Origin: Micromussa lordhowensis
Taxonomy: Eukaryota > Cnidaria > Anthozoa > Scleractinia > Lobophylliidae
Direction of reading: 5' to 3'
Assembly: GCA_964020085.1 (NCBI GenBank)
Contig: OZ026601.1
Location: 8,673,835-8,737,834 of the forward strand
Length of the DNA: 64,000 bases
Position 1 is the first letter of the stretch, and each line of letters begins with the position of its first letter. A program made the translations under genes and the position numbers. Under the pieces are notes generated by a model that was given only the letters and a program-made list of their open reading frames with translations, was not told the DNA's origin and ran no database searches. This document shows, in pieces, positions 11,335 to 21,500 of this stretch.

Positions 11335-12327
11335 CATTGATCAGAAAGGCCTCAGTCTTGAAAGTGAACGTGTTTTGTGCACACTTAGTCAAAATTAATA
11401 TCACTGGATGGTGTATTGTCCAAACAGCTCAAATTGAGAAAAGTATGTGATTTCTTGGAAATTTTTTTACATTGGTTTTTAATGGATTGCAGATAAAAGA
11501 TGATGTCAATTCTGGAGTTTTAAAATTTTCTTGTAGTAAACAAACATAGCTACAAATGAATTTAAACATTGCGTTTTGTCATGTGCTGTGTTTGCTACCA
11601 GATCTATGCTGTATTACAGATATGCATATTACTCAGACAAATTATATAATGCATTTTTATCTCAAGTATCGCAGTTGGACAAACTCCATTCCATTCTTGT
11701 CATTTTTTACCTTGATATTTAAAATTAGTGATATCAAATTTATCTCCATGGTGCAATTATTATTCCAGAAAATAATCACACCCCCACCATGGGAGTCTTG
11801 ATATGAACTTCTACTCATCTAGACTTTTCTGATTGCTTTTTGGAGAGTTTATTAGGAAATCCTGTCCCCTCTGGAATTTCCAAAACAATTCCTTCCTTAG
11901 TGAATGTGGTTGTTTTCTGGAGATTGCAACAAAAAAAGTTATTGAATATATACTGCATATTAAATATTGACATTTACCAAAATATGTTTACTTGTATTTT
12001 TTCTTTTGTGTGATGCAGTATGTTTCAAACATTAGCCTCATCTTATGTTTCAATTTGATTGTGTTTTAATTCATGGGACTATGAGAATGTATGGGAAAAG
12101 TGTGATTTTTATTTGAAGGTCGGCCTGATTTAAAAAGTAAGGTATGGATTGAAAACTTCATCATGAACCTAGCAGTTTATCCTTGCCTTTTTTTGTTTTC
12201 ACATCTTTAGATTTGGTTGCCTGTATATGCAAACATAGTAGAGGCTAACTATGAGGGAAAACAATAACAGAATTGGAAAGAACTTGATATCATGTACAGC
12301 ACAACAACAATTAATATGGTGAAACAT
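11335..12327. other. Spacer between the two Harbinger genes
   Basis: AT-rich, no coding content seen. It must contain the 3' ends of both convergent transcripts. Confidence 0.6.
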
Positions 12328-12809
12328 TCAGAAGTAATGTTCACAAATGTAATCTCTAATTTTCAGCCCATCTTCAGGGCCATCATATGGGGGCACATCT
12401 GGTTGGTCATTCTCAAGCAGGTTTTCTCTTGGGTCATACACGTCATTTCGAAGGATTGCAATGTTATGCAGAACTGCACAGGCTCCTACGAGCTGCGAAA
12501 CCTTGACGGGATCCATTCGTATTTCAGAATGCATGAGATGGAATCTTCTCTTGAAGATACCAAATGACTGCTCGATTTTTACTCTGGTTTTGCCTAAAGC
12601 CTCATTGAAGGCCTCCTGGTGCTGTGTACTGGGGTGGGGGTAGGGTGTCATTAGAAAAGGCTTACAGCCATATCCACTATCACCAATCAGGAAGCCATCT
12701 TCCAAGTCCTTTATCTCGTCATTTAGCTTGTCATAGATAAGGCTGTCTTGGAAGATAAAGGAATCATGTGCATTCCCGGGCCACTTTGCCACCACATTGG
12801 TGAACATAC
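12328..12809 (-). CDS. HARBI1-like transposase, exon 2
   Basis: The acceptor TATCATTTTAG precedes 12809. The codon split between exons completes Gly, then MFTNVVAKWPGNAHDSF. Acidic residues in the WPGNAHDS (D200) and LIGDSGY (D228) blocks and Glu in RVKIEQSFGIFKRRF (E264) complete a DDE core; the D228 to E264 distance is a D35E-type spacing. ACAVLHNIAI is the usual C-terminal block. Stop at 12328. Combined length 344 residues, near the usual 350 for HARBI1 proteins. Nuclease of DDE type that cuts at the element ends; no lesion seen, so it may still be functional. Confidence 0.9.
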
Positions 12810-13477
12810 CTAAAATGATAGAGAACAATTTTATGTAGCAATAATTTTCTCTCCACTTGATACTCCCTCGTGCTTGCTTGTGAATTGTGTAATTCCAGAA
12901 AATATCCATACCTCCCCCACAGAAGGGATTTTTTCTAAGAACCCCCCACCCCTCTGGAAATTCCAATTAACCTTCATACATTTCTTTACACTTTTTGGCC
13001 ACCCCCCAGGAAATTCCAAGCCCTTCTGTTGGGGTAGTATGGAAATTTTCTGAAACTGCACACTAGAATTGTTGCACCAATCAGTAATTTGGCATTTATT
13101 GTTATATTCTACAAATAGGAATAATATTAGAGGTGATGCTTTGCTTTATCAATAATTATTAGGAGATTCACTTTGGTACTCAGAGGTAATGATTTTAGGA
13201 AAAAAATGGGACTTAAACCTAAGAACATTACCCATATCTCCCTACACTGTTTAGGGTAATACATTTTTTCAAAAAATCCAGACCTCAACTGAAGAAGACT
13301 TTTCTCAAATATTAAAAAGTTAAATCTATGAAGATTACTGGCGATAAAGTCGTTTTTATGAGGTACAATTCACATAAAATATTTCTCACTGAAAGGTGTA
13401 CCTCAGGTCACGCAAAACAGACAGTATGGGTACCCTACCCCTGTGCTTTGAGCCAAGTACCCCACTGTCTGACTCAC

Positions 13478-14030
13478 CTTCATGATCACAAATTGCTTGT
13501 ACGTTCAGAGAATGGTATCCTTTACGATTCACGAAGTCGTTTTCATTGATACGTGGCGCTTGAATACGGATATGTGTACAGTCAATGCACCCGATCACAC
13601 CTGGGAAGCCGTTCTTGGCGAAGAAGGCTTGTTTGATTATAGTTTTCCTGTCCTCGTCCGGCCAAACAATGAACATATGTTGACGGCGTATTAGAGCCTG
13701 TGATACTGCAGTTATGCATCGTGAGACCGTGGATTTTGGTAGCCCGAATGTATCGCCTATTACCTCTAGGAAACTTCCAGATGCGAAGAAACGTAAGGCT
13801 ACAAGAACTTGAGCAAGTGGCGAAAGTGCGTGATTACGAGCGGTGTTTCTCGCTAGATCATCGGTCAACAAATCGGCAAGGTACCTTATGGAGTCTCTTC
13901 CAAAACGGAATCTTGACTTGACGTCGTTCTCGCTTAAGTATTCGTCTAGATGTGCATTAAAAAGCCTAAAACGCCGCGGCCTGGCGCGTCTTGCATGAGC
14001 AAGACGACCAAACAGCAACAGGTCGGCCAT
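13478..14030 (-). CDS. HARBI1-like transposase, exon 1
   Basis: Starts at ATG 14030 and runs to the donor G|GTGAGT at 13478/13477 (phase 1). Residues 28-120 contain the N-terminal helical region with a helix-turn-helix look (FGLPKSTVSRCITAVSQAL). GFPGVIGCIDCTHIRI carries the first catalytic Asp at residue 150. After it come FVNRKGYHSLNVQAICDHEG, the usual N.K..YSLNVQ.V.D..G block of PIF/Harbinger transposases. The N-terminal 20 residues are Arg-rich. Reading frame is uninterrupted. The gene is convergent to the Myb gene of the same element. Confidence 0.9.
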
Positions 14031-14039
14031 CTTGTTTTT

Positions 14040-14228
14040 GCAGATTTATCCCTGGAATAGCGATTTATTATTACCTCGCAAGGTGTAATAAATTTATCCC
14101 AGATTTATTCCCTGAATAGCGCTATTCCTTCTTTCAGGAACAGAATTTATTCCGGGGATAAAGTTATCCCTGAAATAAGGCACATTTATCCCTGGAATAG
14201 AGTTATTCCTCCTTTCAGGAACCGGCCC
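14040..14228. repeat. Harbinger right subterminal repeats and TIR
   Basis: TTTATCCCTGGAATAG-type units recur three or four times before the terminal inverted repeat, in the opposite orientation to those on the left. A second partial TIR-like CTTTCAGGAACAG lies at about 14130-14145. Confidence 0.75.
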
Positions 14229-15176
14229 CTGGTGGGGTGAATAAATTTCATTTATTAGACTGTTCTTAGCAAATACCAAAAAACAAAATCGGAGCTCGCC
14301 GCGCTCGTTGAATAGAAAAGGGGCATTTATTTCGCTATCGAGCTTAGTTTGAAGGAAATCTCTTAGGTTTTGTACGCGCACGCGCTCATATGCGCGCGCT
14401 AATGACGCGAAAATCGTGCGCAGTATGGATGCGCAATGCAATACAAAGGAATTACCTTAAAGAGCGTAAAAACGTGTGGTGATTGGTTTTGGTTTTACTT
14501 CTGATTAGATAAAAACTGGCGCGACATTATTTAAGCAAGTCGTGTGACATAGTATTCAAAACTAAATACTTTTCGACACTTAACTGAAGACCGCTCTAAA
14601 CAAAAACTACTTGGTATTCTTGGTCGCTTCTTTCCCAGCTCCGTCTTTCGAATTCTTCATTTCCCCATTGTCAATATATGCTGGAATCCCTGTTTGCTTG
14701 GATGAACTGCTGAGAAAAAGGTAAATATGCTACTAAATGCCAAATATTTTAAAATGCAAGGAAAATTGCATACAACAAGAACTGCATTTCTTGATATTTT
14801 GTCAGGGGTATACCACCATAAGACGTGAGTTGCATTCACATATTGTAAATGCAGAGGCTCGTTACTCTAGTTTAAGTGATAAAGAGAGGACTAAGTATTT
14901 ACTTAGAGTAGACAGTAAAGATGAATCTAAAGTAATAGGTAAATACATCCTTTTATATTTCAAAAAACGAAAAGAGATTCTTAATTCCAAAAAGTAATTA
15001 GCGGTATGAGTTTTCCAATCACCTGTAAACAGATATGGTAAATATTATTTTGTATTTTTAATAGTTAATGTTCAAACCTTAATTAAAATAACTAGACCAA
15101 TACCTCCGTTTGGAGAGTACTGTAAGGCGCAATAAGGATATGCCACTTCTTTTATCACTGACTCACTGGCTCACCA
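14229..15176. other. Intergenic between two transposons
   Basis: 14600-14710 (ACTACTTGGTATTCTTGGTC, CTTCTTTCCCAGCT, TTTGCTTGGATG) matches 38090-38190, so this is the A-side flank of the segmental duplication. 14737-14997 has an open frame (RRELHSHIVNAEARYSSLSD) with no recognised family and no start or splice support. Just before 15177 lies ACTGACTCACTGGCTCA, related to the GACT repeats of the B copy. Confidence 0.5.
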
Positions 15177-15693
15177 CAGGTGTCGCAAACTCACGTTTCG
15201 AAAAATCGATCAAATATTAATGATTTATGTATGCGTATTGAGTTGGACGTGACCACCTGAAAGTGCGCGGTGTTGTGTTACACTTTGGACAACAGAAACC
15301 AGGCAAGGTTAGTATATTTTTAGTATTATTTAAGGTATCATGGTAGGTGGATTGACAGTGTTTGGAAATCGCGCTCTTACGCTGGCGCTTTGAAAGAAAA
15401 CCCCATCAACCTATACATTTTCTGAAAGCTTAATAGTTATAGAATACAATCATATGTTTGAAATTTTCTAAAAAGTTATTGTCGCAGTGAAATAAAAAGA
15501 AATACCCAAAAACACTGCTTTGCTTAAACTGGTTCGCTTCCGCGCGTGAATCATCGGAGCGGCGCGATTAACATCGGAAATGTTTTCTCACACATCACCC
15601 TCAAAAAGGGTGTCGGCGATTTTCCAGATGTGGTTTGTTTTTTTTCTACACCCTTCTAAAGTTTGATGTTCTGAACGCGGGTGTCTCCTTCCA

Positions 15694-16909
15694 CTAAAGA
15701 GGCCATAACTCTGAAACGGAAGCGAAATTAAACAAAGCCCGACACCCTTTTTCGAAGGAGGTAATAGGGAACATACCTGCCGATTTTCGGGGTCTATATC
15801 GTCTACATCTACATCTGTGCTTTGACTCGATCTCTCGCTGTGGAAGTTTCGGAATTGCGTCCGTTCTCCAGCAATTTCGTGCGACTAGCACTTGTTGTAT
15901 TTTGACCTTCAGCTTTATTGGTGGGATCATAGTTAGTTGGGTTGCCTTGATCTTGTAATGCTGAATGATATCCTTGGCAAAAGAGAACGAACATACATGC
16001 ACATACAGACTAACAATGCTATGTAAGACATCCTTACAAACATGACTGTCCGGTTCAAGTTCTGCATCTGATACCATCAAACTATAATAAGCAAGGATGT
16101 CGCCATCACTGGTTGCTTTGTTAGTGATGCCAGAAATATCTAATCTTTGCAAATCAGGCTTTGATGTGAATTGCCTAAAATGGCATTCTGCTTTCAAAAA
16201 TATTTGCTGTGCAGGCTGAGTGATTGACCAAAGTCCCCCACGGTTCAAAGCTGACACAAGTTTCTGGCTAGAGTCAGTCATGCTCTCCAGTTTCCCAGCT
16301 TTCAGTATTGCCATAGCTTGTTGGCTCTCGACTGAGTTAGCTCGTCCATGTTTTTTGTGTAAGTTGTGCAGAACATAACCTCCAAGATATTGCATCCCAG
16401 CTTTCTCCTTATCTGACAACACAGCTTTTATATGATGACTGCTTTTGGTAGAGTGTTTTTGTTGCTTAGAGTATGCAAGCAAACAGTAAGCAACTTTGGA
16501 TGCCAGTAGTGTTGCTGCATTCCTAGAAATTCCACTGAAGAATTGAGTTGACTTTGCAGCAACTGTTGCATAATATTTGCCATAAAACTTTTCTGCATCT
16601 CCATTTCTTGTATATCCTTCATAGATTGCTTTGACAGCAGAAAATCCATTGCTGTCTTCTGGTAGCTGTTGGTATGAGTAATTGCCGAGCTCATTCCTTA
16701 AATTTTCTGCAAAAACTTTCCTTTCCTTAACATTGCGGACAGCTCGGTCAACTATTTCTGCAAGAACACTCGGGCTTAACTGTTGCACCTGCTCCAATCC
16801 TTCCTCTTGACTGCTGTGTTTTGCAGCCCTGTGTCATTCATGTCTCATAACCTCCTTTGGTTTTGTACTTCTTTCTGCAGTCATTGCAAACAATTTCTTG
16901 ACGCTGAAC
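15694..16909 (-). pseudogene. C2H2/P-like element protein, exon 2, frameshifted
   Basis: After the acceptor TACCTTTGTAG, phase 0 gives VQRQEIVCNDCRKKYKTKGG, the first half of a C2H2 zinc finger. The His half (RHE, stop, HRAAKH) is in the next frame, so one frameshift and one TGA near 16850 break the protein. Then about 365 codons are open: LSPSVLAEIVDRAV, SDKEKAGMQYLGGYVLHNL, LVSALNRGGLWSITQ, QIFLKAECHFRQF, CSFSFAKDIIQHYKIKA. The YxxGYVxxxL and RGGL..........F..E..FR layout recalls the C-terminal part of P-element/THAP9-type transposases, but I see no clear catalytic core. The last 60 residues after about 15880 look less protein-like and may be intron read-through. Function not recognised with confidence. 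Confidence 0.55.
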
Positions 16910-17273
16910 CTACAAAGGTATCACAAACATTGTCATTGTAAAATAAATAAACTACTCAAGAGTTTAAAAATAAAAATTCGATGGGCACTTTTTCGAAACA
17001 GAGAGTACGTGAAGCCGGGAAGCTCTACCAATTACAAGGTTTACCACTTAGAATAATTTCTACATTCCGGAGCGTTGAGCTCTTTAGAAGCTTTTTATAA
17101 GTCTTCCTTGTTTCGCAGGAGCCCTAACAAAGATTGCCTTTGAAGAAACGGCAATATATAAGCATGGTTTTGTTTAATTTCGTTTGTTTACACGCGTCGA
17201 GAAGCCCATCTGTGGCAAATTTAAGCTCCGTAGTGTGAAATTACAACTCGAAATTGCAACTTTTTCAACTTAC

Positions 17274-17387
17274 ATTTCTAACTGCGACGGAAAATTGTTC
17301 CTCTACTTCTTCATCGTCTTCCAAAATACCCAAGATCGCTTCAAAATCTTCTCCCCATACAAACAGATCGTCTACATTGTCCGCCAT
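17274..17387 (-). CDS. C2H2/P-like element protein, exon 1
   Basis: ATG at 17387; 38 codons reading [19 protein letters not shown] then [13 protein letters not shown] and SVAVRN, ending at the donor AAT|GTAAGT in phase 0. A short, strongly acidic N-terminus. It joins in phase to exon 2 at 16909. No known domain; the acidic character could be an interaction segment. Confidence 0.6.
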
Positions 17388-18121
17388 CTTGAATGAACTT
17401 GTGCACGGTCAGAGTCACGTGACGGGTCTGTTCAACATCGTCGACCACGCTATTGTTTAACCCTTTGATGTTCACCGGGTTTCATAACCAGTCTCCTCTA
17501 CTAACTATGGTGGGATTTGTGTCCGAGAGTTCCTTCAACCATTCTTCTAAGTTTAAAACAATGCGACCCACAGTCGCTCAATCAGGAGCCAAAGATATTG
17601 TTCGACGCTGAACTTGCTGGTTCCACCAGATTTTCGCCTCTTCGGTTTCTTCGGAGACGAAAATGGGCAAGAAGTTTTCTTGCGAGTTTTCGTCCTGACA
17701 TAAAGAAAATTTGACAAGAACGAAAGCTTGACTTGCGATGCAACAACCAGATCGAGAACGGTTCGCGTGCACAAATAAAATATCTCACCGCAATTCGCGT
17801 TACATGTGACAACTGGCGGTGAATTTTAATGAGAGCTGTCAACGCGCCGTAAGAAATTTAATGAGATTCAAAAATAGTTTTTCTCTTTATCGTAAAAAGT
17901 AAAAAGCTTTTTTGTCCATTCTTTCTGCAAATTATTTTTCTCAGAGCTTAGAGCCGTTTAGAGCGCTCAAATTCTCAACGGCCCAAAATGTAACACAACA
18001 CCGATAATTAATATTTGATCGATTCCTATCGATTCCTCGAATCCTGAGTTTGGGACGCCTGTAGACTCACTGACTCACTGAATCACCGACAGACACTCTA
18101 ACTGGCCGACTATCTAACTAC

Positions 18122-18513
18122 TCACAGCCTTTCCAAGTCCGAGTCAGTCTTTGGCCCATGTATCATCAGTACTTCAGTCATCGAAATTGAGCATAGTTCT
18201 GTCTGGGTTCCTTGATGACGTCTTGTATCAGTATCTTGATCGTTTTCGTCTAGTATTTTCACCATCTTTTCATCATCATGTCCATCTTTCTCAAGAGTAG
18301 CATCGATGGCTCCACTGTTTTTCACGGCAGACAGGATGCCAGGCATGTCAATTTCTCCAGTTTGGTTTTGAAGAACGTTCGCGTCAGCTAATACTCGTAA
18401 TACTTCCTGCAAATCGTTGAGCGGAACAAGCAAAGCCAAACAGCATGAAAAAGACCAACGAGGATTTTTGCGCCATTCTTTGATGTAGCGATACAGGAAC
18501 ACTACGTACTGAG
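18122..18513 (-). CDS. Receptor A exon 15: last membrane turn and cytoplasmic tail
   Basis: Acceptor TTTCAG; completes (A)QYVVFLYRYIKEWRKNPRWS and LSCCLALLVPLNDLQEVL-like core (here FSCCLALLVPLNDL), then an acidic, variable tail (DGHDDEKMVKILDENDQD) and GTQTELC, stop at 18122. Tail diverges from B more than the rest. Confidence 0.85.
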
Positions 18514-21500
18514 CTGAAATTAATGAGAATTCAAGGAGTTTAAAATAACACCATAAGCCAGAAGTGTCATAGATTAATTTTTATACTGGAAAGAAACTTT
18601 GTTCTGATGAAACAAAAGGGAAGGATTACTTTCAGAAATCACAAAACATTGGTGCTCCGTTCCGTTTCACCATGGCTAAGAACTAGGATCTGTTTCTCCA
18701 CGATTTGAGTATTTCCATACAGCATAGAATACTTGCACTTTGATTTGAAATACTACTTCATGTATTAGTGAGGCCTTTTAGAATAAGGAGGATTGAAACC
18801 TGGAATAGTTAAAAACTATGACTAGTATTATGCAAGGTAGAAATTGATTCTCCTATTCACAATGCAACTGTTGGGTAAGACCGGCTTTGGAGAAAATAAC
18901 AGAGGTTAATTAGGCATATTGAAAACCTTAATGTGTTGAATAGGGTTCAAGTAGCGTTAACTACCAGATCAGAGAACTGAAATTTGTTATAAGTGTATCT
19001 GTATTAATTTTAAATCAAAACATCTTAAGTTAATTCGAAAAAAGTCAAAATTATACAAAGACAGTACCTGTAAAGATAAAAGAAAAATATATGTAAAGAT
19101 TTTGGAATAAAACCTTTGTGAAATCCCAAAGCAGAAATTAAAAATGATTCATAGTAAATTTCCCTTGGGCCGAATTCTGCTACTCGTCACCAAACACCCC
19201 TTATGGCCCACCCCTGTTCTGAATAGCTGGAGTGAACGTTTGGTCGTCTGCAAAGCTCCGATTCAACCCAAATTTTAATAATACTAATATCTTACCTACA
19301 AGTAGACCAATAACTAAAGCATTTGCTCCAAATATCAAAATCTTGAATGGGACCGCGTCCATGCTCGTGTCGATGGAGGCTGATATGTTTTCCGCAGGTA
19401 TTCTACTGACAGCTCCAACACCAAGGTTGACAACAGTAACTGCAAGAGACGTTGCCATTAATCTGTTCTCGCTCACGTCTCGTATGGGTTTGATCCATGA
19501 GAATAGCATTCCGTACATCCCAGCGATGACCCATGCCAAACCAATATAGGACCTGCTCTCTTGTCCTACAAGAATCAGCCCAGATGTCAGGATTACTTTA
19601 CGAGACGTTTCAACTAACTCCCAATACCACGCGCGATGTTCGTAGTTTTCAAAAAGAAAACGCAATCCTGAGATAATTTCCATTCCGGAGCCCTGCACCT
19701 TAAGTTCGTCGTCGTCCATGGTAGCTACCATAGTTCTTTGCTTCCTCCAAAGGACAACGAATGAGGAGACCGGGAGGGCGATGATATAGGCAGTAGAGAT
19801 ATATGCCACAATAAGCCAATGATTGTAATTTGTACCGTGGCATTTTATGCTGTAATCCGCTCTCATGTACTTGACACACATTTCTTCTTTTTCATCACGG
19901 CAAAGTTTCCGGCAGGCTATTGGAAGGACCCTGGCTGTCTGGGCAAACGTACTAAGGTAAGTCACGTACAAGAAGAAGAACACATTCCTAAACACGAGCT
20001 CTTTTATTTCTGAGATTTTTCGTGACTTATCATCGTTCTGTAGGTTTCCATTCCATACGATTATTGCTTTACGCACTCCGTAAATGGCAGCAGAAACACC
20101 GATAACAGCAGCATTTATTGCCATAATCGCAAGCAAACTTCCAAAGGCATCCACTTGAAACCGGGTGAAAAGGCAGCCCATTGGTGCAATCTGAAGTACA
20201 TCCATCTGGAGTATTTCTGAATATTTGGCAATTACTTGGAGAGAACCTGGCCATTTTATGTACGAAAAAGCTTGAAGTAAGCCATGAGTGACCTGATAGA
20301 AACCTATTACGATTTTAAGCTTGGAAAATAACATGTCTACAAGGGAATATTTTCCTCCGTTCCTTTCCTTTCTCTTGCTTGTCCACACTAAAACTACAGT
20401 GATTATAATAGCAATAGCTGCAATGATCGACAACTGTCCAGCCATCCACTTCTTTGAAGGACACTTTATGCACGATTGTAACTGTGTATAGTATCCTGAG
20501 CTGCACACGTGACAAAGAGGTCCTTTGTAACCATTTTCACAAGTGGAATCCAAACCACCCTTGCACGACTCTTCCCTTGGACACCTGTAAGGCGTTGGGA
20601 TCGGAAATGAGTATTTAACATTGGAAGCATTTAATGCTGGCGAGGGTACCAGTAGATTCGCAATGAAATCTCTGTAACGATCTTTTTGAGTCTTGTTCCG
20701 CCAATCCCACCAATAGCCAAATTTTAAAGAAGCGTAGTCATCTCTGCATTTTAATCCTTCTACGCATTTGTGACATTTCTCAAACATATGGGTTCGATAA
20801 AATCCTTCCAAACATTTGCAAGCACGATGTCCAGCGAAGAAATCAGTTTCTGTTCCTGTGGAGTATTGAAATTAGTAAAACCATAGGTCTTATTGCAAAA
20901 TTAAAACACTTTGTACCTCTCCACGCCCTATTAAATGTTGATCAGTCTTTAATTTCTTCTTATATCACTTACGGATTATCTGTCTGGGATCAGGCCTGTA
21001 AGTCTTACCTAAATAAAATCTTAATATTACAAAATCGTGTCTTGCGTTTTATGTCCTTCGCAAAGAGAAGTAAACACACCACTCCCCTGTTTATTAACGC
21101 CAAGTTTTGCCCATAAACTTTTTATATTATAAAACTCTATCTCAATTGATGCACAACGTTTAATTTAGCACTGCTTCTGCCCCAATTAACATACGTAATG
21201 TATGGTTGTAATATACATGTAGTACTAGCTAGTGACTACTTACGCAAAAATACGTAATTATAATTTATTTACGAAAATTCTTACAACACACGCTCTTCTA
21301 CTTCCTAAATTTTTACATAAAACCCTCAAGAATTGAAATACAAAAGAATACCTTTTCAAGAATTGGATTTAGGCTTAAAGAACCTCCGAGTACAGGGAAA
21401 TAGCGAAAAAAAGAATTCCTTTTTTGGGAATATTCATTGCCTCAAGCATTTGCTTTGGCATATATATCTCGTTTGTACCTTCTGGACAGGACTTGCAATC

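Larger units (their letters stand above)
8236..14228. mobile_element. Complete PIF/Harbinger DNA transposon
   Basis: The left end GGCCCGGTTCCTGAAAGGAG and the inverse of the right end GGGCCGGTTCCTGAAAGGAG match over about 26 bp with one or two differences. The flanking triplets are CAG on the left and CTG on the right: both fit a CWG target, but they are not identical. Both ends carry clusters of a subterminal motif (CCAGGGATAA or its inverse). Inside are the two proteins expected of the superfamily, a Myb/SANT-like protein and a HARBI1-like transposase, convergently arranged and both open after splicing. At 5993 bp it has the right size for an autonomous element. The rest (intron of the Myb gene, 11.3-12.3 kb spacer) shows no other gene. 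Confidence 0.9.
15177..18061. mobile_element. TIR element with a C2H2-finger gene, unclassified
   Basis: The left end CAGGTGTCGCAAACTCACG and the inverse of the right end CAGGCGTCCCAAACTCAGG match, and similarity continues inward through ATCGATCAAATATTAAT and GGTGTTGTGTTACA. The element lies in GACT-type simple repeats: the matching place in copy B (about 38280-38460) has repeats but no element, an empty site. No target duplication can be read because both flanks are repetitive (CACTGACTCACTG on each side). It contains one two-exon minus-strand gene. About 2.9 kb. Confidence 0.7.

Noticed and set aside
14737..14997. 86-codon frame with RRELHSHIVNAEARY
   Set aside because: No family, no splice or start support; left as unassigned.
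15165..18075. Target-site duplication CACTGACTCACTG of the C2H2 element
   Set aside because: The identical flanks are part of a local GACT-type repeat, so they do not prove a duplication.
19232..19549. Plus-strand open frame of 105 codons (and its twin at 39270-39566)
   Set aside because: Antisense shadow of the conserved membrane exon; conserved only because the exon is.
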